A stretch of 64,000 nt of DNA from Bacteroidota bacterium (GTDB lineage: Bacteria > Bacteroidota > Bacteroidia > Chitinophagales > Chitinophagaceae), in contig JAUZNZ010000006.1 of NCBI GenBank assembly GCA_030706735.1, positions 111,683-175,682 of the forward strand, read 5' to 3'. Shown one piece after another: positions 56,930 to 64,000 of this stretch (the first letter of the stretch is position 1; each line of letters opens with the position of its first letter). The notes under the pieces were generated by a model. The model ran no database searches, was not told where the DNA came from, and saw only the letters and a list, made by a program, of their open reading frames with translations. The position numbers and the translations under genes are program-made.

Positions 56930-56960
56930 CAAAAGTACGCTTTTGGCCGGTACCGGGCAA
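56930..56960 (-). promoter_or_regulatory. Promoter of tRNA-Pro
   Basis: On the minus strand TTG (56958-56960) and TACTTTTG (56930-56937) are 20 bases apart, matching the Bacteroidota consensus. The tRNA 5' end lies about 60 bases downstream. Confidence 0.75.
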
Positions 56961-56987
56961 AACAAACTATATCATTGGATCAGGAAC

Positions 56988-57022
56988 AAAAAAGCCTACC
57001 GCATCCAAGGAATGCGGTAGGC
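56988..57022 (-). terminator. Terminator-like hairpin downstream of ligD
   Basis: On the minus strand an 11-base-pair stem (GCCTACCGCAT arms, 56994-57022) is followed by six T residues. It probably ends the ligD transcript about 280 bases beyond the ligD stop. The stretch 57023-57299 between them shows no gene that I can support. Confidence 0.75.
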
Positions 57023-57299
57023 CGTCTAATGGATAGGCTAATGGCTCTGGATACAGGGACCTGCCCCGGCATTAATATATTCGGTGAGTCAATACGAGGT
57101 GTTGAAGGGTATTGCAAAAACCCTTCCTAATAATCCGCACCGGGCAAAGCGACAGGGGCGAATATGCGGCCAAGCTCTTTGCAAAAAGCATTTAGCAGAG
57201 CTCCCTTCGACCGATGCGCTTGATAGTCAAATGCCATGGTCGCGCAGTGACCCGACAAAAAATTTTATCCCATTAATGGGAACCCATTAGAGTCATCCA

Positions 57300-59978
57300 T
57301 TAACCCTCTTTCATTTTGTTAAGCGCCTTCAGCGCTTTTTCCATATTGATCCCCTTTCCTAATACGGGCTTGAAGAGGTCTCCCTCTTCTCTTACCCTGG
57401 CGATGGCATTCTTAATGGTGAAATCGCCGATGGACAACCCCTTCCTGACCTCTTCCCAATGCAGGGGCATGGAAACGGTGGCGCCAGGCTTCGGACGAAG
57501 GGAATACACGGTAGCGATCGTTGCCTGAGGTCTGTTCTGCAAAAAGTCCAGATAGATCTTCCCTTTCCGGTCCTTAAGGGCACGCTCGATGCTGGTGAAA
57601 CGCGGCAGCTCGCGATGGACAAGGGTCACGATCAGTCGGGCAAATTCCTTTGAGTCATCGTAGGTGTATTTGGCGCCCAATGGAATATAAATGTGCAGAC
57701 CGGTCGACCCCGAAGTTTTGCAGTACCCTGTGATGCCCGCACTTTCCAAGACCTGCCTGGTTACCTGGGCCGTTTCGACGACCTGTTCGAATTTATTTGT
57801 GTCCGGATCGAGGTCGATGATGCAAAAATCCGGGTTGTCCGGTGACTGCACGCGACTGCTCCAGGGGTTCATCTCAATGCAACCCAAGGAAGCGATATAC
57901 AGAAGGCTGGCCTCATCCGTGCAAACCAGGAATTGCTTGTCGCGGTCATCGCCTTCGCTATGATAGGGAAAAGTTGCGATCCAATCAGGAACCTTGCCCG
58001 TGACGTCCTTTTGATAGAAGCTTTCCCCGTTTATTCCATTGGGATGGCGATTCAACGACTGGGGACGGTCCTTCATATAAGGCAACATATAGGGGGCCGC
58101 CTGGAAATAATAATTAAGCATATCCCGCTTGGTGATCTTTTCCTTAGGCCAGTATATTTTACTTAAATGCGTAAAAGAGAGCAGGTGGCCGCCTACATTC
58201 CTCTCCTGCGTTTCATCGCCGGGATTTAGGAAAGTATTTCGCTCCTTGTTCCCGGCCGGGGGAACGATCTGTTTGCCTTTTATCATGTGATCTGCTTTTG
58301 CCAGTTTTTCTGCTTTCTTTGGAACTTCTGCGGTTACATCCTCTGGGTCCTTATCCACCCTCATCCCCTCGAAAGACGGATGGCGCATGACTCCATCTGA
58401 GGTCATTTCTGTATAGGAAACTTCACAAACCAAACGGGGTTTCATCCATACCGCATTTGCCTGTGGCGGGTCTGGCCGGAAACGGGACGGTTTGTTAACG
58501 TCGGGGTCTACCAGAAAGGGGCTGGTCTTGATGATCAAGGGCTTGAACTGGGCCATCATTTCCTTTTGCAATGCGTCTGAAAAACCGGTACCGATCTTGC
58601 CGGTATAGTGCAGCTTTCCATCCTTATATACGCCGACCAGTAAGGAGCTGAAAGACTTACTGCTGCCTTCATTCTTTGTAAAACCGCCGATTACCACCTC
58701 CTGGCGGTTCGCCACCTTGATCTTTAACCATTCCTTAGAACGCGCCCCCGGCGCGTACACCGAATCCGCGCGTTTGGCCAGGATTCCCTCCAGTCCCATT
58801 TTCCGGGCAGCCTCGAAAAATTCAGTCCCCGTCGTCTCGAAGGCCTGGCTGATCTCGAGGCCGGGGCCGGAAGGCATCATAGCCAGAAGTTCTTTCCTTC
58901 TGTCTGTCAGGGGAAGGTCCATCATAGAGTGACCATTCAGCCATAACAGGTCGAAAATGTAGTACCTTAATTCACCGTCTGCCTCGCTGCGCCAGTTTTG
59001 CAAGTCCCCAAAATTGGAAATTCCCTTCTCGTTAACAACGACGATCTCGCCGTCCACAATGGCATTCAATTCAAGCCCGGCGAGCGCATCGCGAACGGGA
59101 TAGAATTTTTCATTGAAAGACTTGTCGTTCCGGGATCGCAATTCCACCTTTTTTCCATTGAGAAAGGCCAGACAGCGATAGCCATCCCACTTGACCTCAT
59201 ACAACCAACCCGGTTCGTCAAAGGGCTTATCCACCAGAGTGGCGAGCATGGGTTCGAGATGTTTAGGCATGGCCATGCGCTTTCCGCCTGACGGCGACGT
59301 CGCCGCCTTGACCGGTGCGTCCTTGGCCGGGGCCTTTTTGGCTGGTGCTTTTTTGGCTGATGCTTTTGCTTTCCGATCACTGTTCCATATCCGGCTCTTG
59401 ACCGAATTCGCCACCTGCTCGATGGTCTTGCCGGAGATGACCGATTTATCTTTTTTGGTAACGTCGGCGTCATTGGCGTATTTGTCCTTTGCCTTAAAGA
59501 TCAGCCAGGAATTCTCGCCCTGGTAAGAGGACTTAACCATGTGAAATTCTCCTTTCAGCTTCTTGCCATGCAGGATAAAGGTAAGTTTGCCTTTCTTCAC
59601 ACCCTGCAGGAGGGCCCGCTCCTGATCGCGTTTGGTGGCGTAGCTTCCTTCCGCCGGCTCATATTCCCCTTCGTCCCAGACGATCACTGTACCCCCACCG
59701 TATTGGCCCTTTGGAATGATCCCCTCGAAGCTCCGATAGTCATACGGATGGTCTTCGACCATCATGGCCAATCGCTTGATTGAAGGATCCATCGAAGGCC
59801 CCTTGGGAATCGCCCAGCTTTTCAAGACGCCTTCCATTTCAAGCCTGAAATCATAATGCAGGTGAGAAGCGGCATGCTTCTGCACGACAAATCGCAAAGC
59901 TTTGGCGGATGCTTTCCCGCCCTTTGGCTCCGGTGTTTGCGAAAAGGTCCTTTTTTTCTTATAGACTTCAAGACTCAT
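57300..59978 (-). CDS. ligD: ATP-dependent DNA ligase D
   Basis: The 892-residue protein serves in bacterial non-homologous end joining. It has an N-terminal phosphoesterase domain (HLHYDFRLE, residues 39-47), a Lys/Ala-rich linker (about 203-228), the ligase domain with the adenylated Lys263 in EVKWDGYR, and a C-terminal polymerase/primase domain (from about 610, with the DLDPD metal site). The order PE-ligase-polymerase is one of the known arrangements. A Ku gene is expected as partner but is not in the window. Confidence 0.95.
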   Translation of the reverse strand: MSLEVYKKKRTFSQTPEPKGGKASAKALRFVVQKHAASHLHYDFRLEMEGVLKSWAIPKGPSMDPSIKRLAMMVEDHPYDYRSFEGIIPKGQYGGGTVIVWDEGEYEPAEGSYATKRDQERALLQGVKKGKLTFILHGKKLKGEFHMVKSSYQGENSWLIFKAKDKYANDADVTKKDKSVISGKTIEQVANSVKSRIWNSDRKAKASAKKAPAKKAPAKDAPVKAATSPSGGKRMAMPKHLEPMLATLVDKPFDEPGWLYEVKWDGYRCLAFLNGKKVELRSRNDKSFNEKFYPVRDALAGLELNAIVDGEIVVVNEKGISNFGDLQNWRSEADGELRYYIFDLLWLNGHSMMDLPLTDRRKELLAMMPSGPGLEISQAFETTGTEFFEAARKMGLEGILAKRADSVYAPGARSKEWLKIKVANRQEVVIGGFTKNEGSSKSFSSLLVGVYKDGKLHYTGKIGTGFSDALQKEMMAQFKPLIIKTSPFLVDPDVNKPSRFRPDPPQANAVWMKPRLVCEVSYTEMTSDGVMRHPSFEGMRVDKDPEDVTAEVPKKAEKLAKADHMIKGKQIVPPAGNKERNTFLNPGDETQERNVGGHLLSFTHLSKIYWPKEKITKRDMLNYYFQAAPYMLPYMKDRPQSLNRHPNGINGESFYQKDVTGKVPDWIATFPYHSEGDDRDKQFLVCTDEASLLYIASLGCIEMNPWSSRVQSPDNPDFCIIDLDPDTNKFEQVVETAQVTRQVLESAGITGYCKTSGSTGLHIYIPLGAKYTYDDSKEFARLIVTLVHRELPRFTSIERALKDRKGKIYLDFLQNRPQATIATVYSLRPKPGATVSMPLHWEEVRKGLSIGDFTIKNAIARVREEGDLFKPVLGKGINMEKALKALNKMKEG

Positions 59979-60025
59979 AAAGGCTTGTTGTACAAAAAAT
60001 CATGCCTTGGCGGTCGTTCCCGGAG

Positions 60026-60283
60026 TTATTTATACCTTATTTTATACACCAAAATGATCATCGCGAACAGGAGTGTCACTCCATTTGCTAGATACACAGG
60101 CACATTATCCGTGAACAGGCCATATAACAACCAAAGCAAAGTGCCAAAAGTAAATAGTGCGTACATAGAGAGGGATATGCTGGCCGTATCCCTGGTGCGG
60201 ATCGTCTTTATCGCCTGAGGCAAGAACGACAACGTGGTACTGCAGGCCGCCGCAAGGCCGATCAGGGTAATAATATTCAACAA
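60026..60283 (-). CDS. SemiSWEET-like transporter (PQ-loop)
   Basis: The 85-residue protein has three membrane helices and the PQ-loop pattern FLPQAIKTIRTRDTASIS, then LWLLYGLFTDN, as in bacterial SemiSWEETs, which dimerise to pass sugars across the inner membrane. It precedes ligD by 48 bases; a functional link is not apparent. Confidence 0.85.
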   Translation of the reverse strand: MLNIITLIGLAAACSTTLSFLPQAIKTIRTRDTASISLSMYALFTFGTLLWLLYGLFTDNVPVYLANGVTLLFAMIILVYKIRYK

Positions 60284-60326
60284 ACTTGATTTTTTTACAA
60301 GCTACGACAATTCCGCTTTTCTACCA

Positions 60327-61802
60327 TTATTTGGCGGGCTCCCGGGTCTTGAACATAAGGTAACTGTTATTCGAAAAACAGGGAGACAGTTCGTCCTTAT
60401 GCATATAGACCGTATCCAACGGGATCTGGTCATTCAGGATATCCGGATATTTGTAGTAAACCATGTACTTCAGCCCTTTGTTCAGATAAAGTTCCCGGGT
60501 GGGCGTGAAGATCGAATTCCGCCCCGTATACAACAGGATGACCCTGGGTTTCCAGAATTCGATTCGATCCGCCGGGGAAGTGTTCTTTTCAATATACCGG
60601 AACAACTCCTGGCAATCCGGTTCGTAGGGTCCCTTCATGATCCGCGAGGTCCTGTAATTAACATAGGCTCCCGCAACGATGGACTTGAGCGACAAGAGCA
60701 CCAGGAATATCCCCAGACAGAGATAAGCGTACGGTCCGCGTGCCCGGCTTATCTTCATGGACAGGTAATGCGCCCCTTTCAAAAAAAAGAAAACAAACAA
60801 GGGCACGATCGGCATGGCATATCGCAACCCCTGATAAAATGGAGTGATCAGAAAGAGGCAAATACATATCAGCGGGAAAACGAGAAGCAGAATATTCTCC
60901 TTCCTGATGCTGCCGGCGAATCCGATCAAGGCCAGGCAAATGGCGAATCCAGAGAATATGCCCGAAAAATGCGCTATCAGGGAAGTACTGTCGAATAGTT
61001 CATTCCATACTTTTAAATAATACACAACATTATTTCCAATCGTCTTCAAGATAAAGAGCAGACTGAAATTATACTGCTCGGCATAGGCCGTGGAGCTGAT
61101 CGGTATCAACCATGATAAAACAAGAGCGAGCGCGAAAAAGGTAATATACGGCAAGATCAGTTTTATCAATACGGCTGGTCTTAACGCTTTCCTGCCATAG
61201 ACGAAAAGCTGTAAAATTAAAAGTACCGGCAAGAGCACGATCGATTGGTTCCTCATGGAGAAACTGACAAATACGGAGAAGCCAATCAGGAAATGCGACA
61301 ACAGTTCGTTAAGAATGATCTTTTGTCCCTGAATGACCTCCCGCATCAGATATAAGCTCAAATAGGTAAAGCAAAGGTTTGGATAGTCTGCCAGCAGATT
61401 TTCCTTGAATTCCCAGAAATAGGGGCTCGAGCTAAGCAGTAGCAAGGTCATCAGGGCCATCGTCCTGTCCTTCCTGAGGAGTAAGAAAATGAATAGCAAC
61501 GAAAGAATGAAGAAGAGGTAAGTGTATAGTTTCAAAAGGTTCAGATGAAAGTCCAGCAAATGTATAAAAGGAGAAAGGAGCATTGGATATCCCCAGGGGT
61601 AATTTAAGATATTATCCATCTGCGTCATGTTGACCTTCAGATCAGCGAAATTCCCTTTGGACAAGACTTGCGCCTGCTTGAGATAGCCGGCAAAATCATC
61701 GCCCCAATTATGACCATTTTGAAAAGACAACAGGTTAATGACTATTGAAACAAATAAAAGCACTAAGAGTATCCTGAAAATGAGCCCTTTTTTCGGAGCC
61801 AT
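60327..61802 (-). CDS. Multi-pass glycosyltransferase (GT39/ArnT-like)
   Basis: The 491-residue protein has a dozen or so membrane helices and a first external loop with the acidic pair of the GT-C fold (NGHNWGDDFAGYLKQAQVLS, Asp-Asp). A C-terminal soluble part follows (PADRIEFWKPRVILLYTGRN). GT-C enzymes move sugars from polyprenyl-phosphate carriers to lipids or proteins outside the inner membrane. The acceptor is unknown. Confidence 0.8.
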   Translation of the reverse strand: MAPKKGLIFRILLVLLFVSIVINLLSFQNGHNWGDDFAGYLKQAQVLSKGNFADLKVNMTQMDNILNYPWGYPMLLSPFIHLLDFHLNLLKLYTYLFFILSLLFIFLLLRKDRTMALMTLLLLSSSPYFWEFKENLLADYPNLCFTYLSLYLMREVIQGQKIILNELLSHFLIGFSVFVSFSMRNQSIVLLPVLLILQLFVYGRKALRPAVLIKLILPYITFFALALVLSWLIPISSTAYAEQYNFSLLFILKTIGNNVVYYLKVWNELFDSTSLIAHFSGIFSGFAICLALIGFAGSIRKENILLLVFPLICICLFLITPFYQGLRYAMPIVPLFVFFFLKGAHYLSMKISRARGPYAYLCLGIFLVLLSLKSIVAGAYVNYRTSRIMKGPYEPDCQELFRYIEKNTSPADRIEFWKPRVILLYTGRNSIFTPTRELYLNKGLKYMVYYKYPDILNDQIPLDTVYMHKDELSPCFSNNSYLMFKTREPAK

Positions 61803-61968
61803 ACAATTGGAGATTAGCTAGTTTAACGCTTGCGGAAATGCGCGCAATTCACAATGTAAGATTTAATGGATTAATATCAAGGATGGGCGGAAAACCGGGC
61901 ATAAAAATTGAGTATGCTCCTTTAGCTCCTTCCTTTTCAATTCAACAAAAATCGTAAAACACTTCTTT

Positions 61969-62496
61969 ATGAAATGGAGATTATTGCCTGTATCGGCCTT
62001 GCTATGCCTTAGCACATCCATGCAGACAATGGGTCAGGAACCAGGCAAATTGAATGCCTTCGCATACCAGGAAGGTAACAATTCCTTTACCAGCAACGTG
62101 ATGCTCAACGAGATAAGTCCCCGCGCCTTCAGGCATTTCAAGCGCAATTACCCAATGGTCATCCGGGAGCAATGGGCGAAAAGCAGAGCGGGCTTTTCGG
62201 TGTCGTTTTCAGATCCTGATTCGACGTGCTTTATGATCCACTATGATGCGAAAGGGAGGTATCAGAATACCCTGATGTATTACCGTCGGATGCATATGCC
62301 CATCTATATCGGAAGGGTCGTTAAATATCTATATGAGGACTATGACGTATCCTTCGTAGCCGGAATGAATGACGGTATCCGAACGACCTTCGACGTTGCC
62401 CTGGTCAAAAAGAAAATGGTCAAGACGGTCGAGATCTCCGGCGAAGGGGAGGTCACGATGATCAATCAATATGAGAATGAAGTGAATGCAAAATGA
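61969..62496 (+). CDS. Hypothetical exported protein
   Basis: The 175-residue protein has a signal peptide (MKWRLLPVSALLCLSTSMQTMG) and a small alpha/beta domain (PRAFRHFKRNYP, FSVSFSDPDSTCFMIHYDAK) that looks like a conserved Bacteroidota periplasmic family. No function is known. It ends convergently with the small leftward ORF. Confidence 0.6.
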   Translation: MKWRLLPVSALLCLSTSMQTMGQEPGKLNAFAYQEGNNSFTSNVMLNEISPRAFRHFKRNYPMVIREQWAKSRAGFSVSFSDPDSTCFMIHYDAKGRYQNTLMYYRRMHMPIYIGRVVKYLYEDYDVSFVAGMNDGIRTTFDVALVKKKMVKTVEISGEGEVTMINQYENEVNAK

Positions 62497-62530
62497 TCAG
62501 GTGAATGTCGGCGAAGTGGCCGATGTCGCG

Positions 62531-62656
62531 CTAATGAAGGTGATTGTTTTCCCGTTTTATCCAGGCGGGATGACCTGCCTTTGCTTGTGCAAGCGCCGCC
62601 TTAGAGGCGAAAAAGGAAAGGAAACAAAGACCGGCCAGAAGATTTGCACTTTTCAT
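62531..62656 (-). CDS. Possible 41-residue secreted peptide
   Basis: The frame starts MKSANLLAGLCFLSFFASKA with a good signal peptide (cleavage near ALA) and then only about 17 residues (GHPAWIKRENNHLH). It begins 4 bases after the stop of the upstream minus-strand gene. It may be a genuine small secreted peptide or the stump of a degraded gene; there is no further evidence. Confidence 0.3.
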   Translation of the reverse strand: MKSANLLAGLCFLSFFASKAALAQAKAGHPAWIKRENNHLH

Positions 62657-62660
62657 ATCG

Positions 62661-63226
62661 TCATGAATTTTTGGCGCGATTTGCAGATTTCCTGCCGATA
62701 AACAGTCCCAGGATCAGTGAACCTATGGTGCCGGCCACGGTCTGGCCCACAAGGGCCATTAATACCTGTGACGACGTGCTGAATTCCCGCCTGACCTTGT
62801 CCAGTTCGGCACCGATCGCTTCAGGGCGCACATGCGCGGCGATCATGATGCCGGTGCTGACTGCCTGTCCATAACCGATCTGCCCGGCGTGCCTGCGCCC
62901 GGCGTCCCGCATGCCCAAAACAATTCCCAACAAGAGGATAATTATGCTCAGCAGTCCGGAATAAGCCCTGATCCGGGTCGCAGGAATACCCAGGTGCATG
63001 GCGCTGTCCAGGGACCCAAGGCCTTGTTTTGGCTGGGAACCGGGTGGACGGCTAATTGGGGGCGCCCGATAAACCACCCCAGGCCCAAAAAAGAGAGCGC
63101 AATGATGGCTGCATACAGGTCGATCCGGACGAACCTGAATACAACCGGGATGTTAATCCATTGAAAGAGGAGAATGGCCAGCGACGTCAGCGCGGCGACT
63201 TTAATAAGAGGAAGGTATTTTTTCAA
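62661..63226 (-). pseudogene. Probable frameshifted membrane-protein gene (DUF4199-like 3' part)
   Basis: Two overlapping minus-strand frames appear to be parts of one gene. The first (start 63226, 92 residues: two N-terminal helices, then GLGWFIGRPQLAVHPVPSQN) loses the pattern after GWFIGR. The second (62661-63077) continues with GSQPKQGLGSLDS and helices like those of DUF4199 (SIIILLLGIVLGMRDAGRRH, then MALVGQTVAGTIGSLILGLF). One extra C in the run of five C residues near 63057-63061 would join them. This is a real pseudogene or a sequencing error. The alternative is two overlapping genes. Confidence 0.55.
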
Positions 63227-63391
63227 GTTTGAACTATGGATTATGTGAAAGATAAGATAAAAATCAACGAGGGTACAAGGGATCTTCCGTGCGTGCAGAG
63301 GGGGTTTAGATTTTAATTAACAGAGGCCGGTAAACGATCACATCCCGATCGCGTTAGAATTAGCGTAAAACAAACAATAAAAACAATAGCC

Positions 63392-64000
63392 ATGAAAATG
63401 AAAGGTAAAGCATTACTTCTCGGTGTTTGTGCATTCATCGGGGGGTACTTACTATTCGCCAATGGGAACAAGCCCGTGAACAGCATTCTGGACACGGCGC
63501 ATGCACCCATCATTAAGACTGCCTACAGCTCGTCCGCCGTTCAGCCGATCGACTTTGAAAAAGCCGCTTCGGCCGCTGTTCCGTCCGTCGTTCACATAAA
63601 GACAACGACAAAATATAAGCAGACCTCCAGGGGAGATGATCCCCGGTTGCAGCAAGATCCATTCGGTGGAATGTTCGGCGGCGACTTGTTCAGGCGCTTT
63701 TTTGGGGAGGGGGATGGAAAATCTTTTCAGATGCCGGATCAACGCGCCTCCGGATCGGGTATCATCATCAGCTCGGACGGATATATCGTTACGAATAACC
63801 ATGTTGTCAATGGAGCGACCGAGATCAGCGTCACCTTGAATAACCGAAGGAATTACAAGGCAAGGGTCATTGGAACAGATCCGAATACAGATCTGGCGCT
63901 GATCAAGATAGATGCCAGAGATCTGCCTGTCATGTCGGTTGGAAATTCGGACGACGTGAAACTGGGTCAATGGGTATTGGCGATCGGGTATCCTTTGAAC
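63392..64000 (+). CDS. HtrA/DegP-family serine protease (3' end outside window)
   Basis: The frame from ATG 63392 (or 63398) stays open to the window end, giving the first 203 residues. It has an N-terminal signal/anchor (MKMKGKALLLGVCAFIGGYL), then VPSVVHIKT, a flexible Gly/Phe-rich loop and the protease core SGSGIIISSDGYIVTNNHVV with the catalytic His and TDLALIKID with the Asp. The Ser and the PDZ domains would lie beyond the window. Such proteases degrade misfolded envelope proteins. Confidence 0.93.
   Translation, partial: MKMKGKALLLGVCAFIGGYLLFANGNKPVNSILDTAHAPIIKTAYSSSAVQPIDFEKAASAAVPSVVHIKTTTKYKQTSRGDDPRLQQDPFGGMFGGDLFRRFFGEGDGKSFQMPDQRASGSGIIISSDGYIVTNNHVVNGATEISVTLNNRRNYKARVIGTDPNTDLALIKIDARDLPVMSVGNSDDVKLGQWVLAIGYPLN

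Noticed and set aside
62486..62701. 71-codon plus-strand frame
   Set aside because: It overlaps the end of the exported-protein gene and has a Cys/Lys-rich, unordered composition; the opposite strand is a better reading.

Overview
The window looks like a chromosome segment of a Bacteroidota bacterium, most likely a member of the Chitinophagaceae. The signs are promoters of the TTG-N20-TAnnTTTG type, proteins with C-terminal sorting domains of the type IX secretion system, a MetX/MetY methionine branch under a SAM riboswitch, and Bacteroidota-type families (DUF4382, bacterial alpha-2-macroglobulin, GH35/DUF5597). Shine-Dalgarno sequences are not obvious. The window carries a 16-kb mobilizable island that stands out in gene content and, in part, in base composition.

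Left arm (1-16.5 kb): the end of an alpha-2-macroglobulin-like protein, an FAD oxidoreductase, an MtfA-like peptidase, aspS, a trypsin-like protease with a C-terminal anchor, rarA, an ElaA-type acetyltransferase, an outer-membrane barrel protein, uvrA, a DUF4382 lipoprotein and a vanadium-haloperoxidase-like lipoprotein. At 16.5-21.9 kb there is a methionine cluster: promoter, SAM-I riboswitch and terminator, then a cystathionine gamma-synthase/lyase, metY, metX and homoserine dehydrogenase. From 21.8 to 40.9 kb follow an ABC exporter, a membrane-anchored putative regulator, a membrane/metal-binding-like gene pair, two sorting-domain proteins, a Tat-type oxidoreductase, an exported RraA-like protein, a GH35 enzyme, a VOC protein, a PAP2 phosphatase and several hypothetical proteins.

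Island (about 40.95-56.76 kb): a candidate oriT with mobC and mobA, a PIN toxin-antitoxin-like pair, and then the most interesting locus. This is a leftward operon of an ECF-like sigma factor with an extra C-terminal helix-rich domain and a 365-residue Cas12f/TnpB-like protein. The latter has lost the RuvC-II glutamate and the whole RuvC-III/zinc-ribbon end. It is followed by about 490 bp of noncoding DNA full of hairpins, one of which spans the stop codon of the nuclease-like gene. I read this as an RNA-guided transcription module (dead Cas12f + sigma factor + guide RNA). Two tandem XRE regulators with duplicated operators lie divergently next to it. They are followed by an AT-rich three-gene defence operon (SIR2, HerA ATPase, KAP NTPase), an orphan protein and a large serine recombinase. 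The recombinase reading frame runs through the terminator and body of a complete host tRNA-Pro on the other strand, which places the right island edge there.

Right arm (56.8-64 kb): LigD, a SemiSWEET-like transporter, a multi-pass glycosyltransferase, small exported proteins, a gene pair or pseudogene with a likely frameshift, and the start of an HtrA/DegP protease cut by the window end. No rRNA, CRISPR array or complete insertion sequence was seen.
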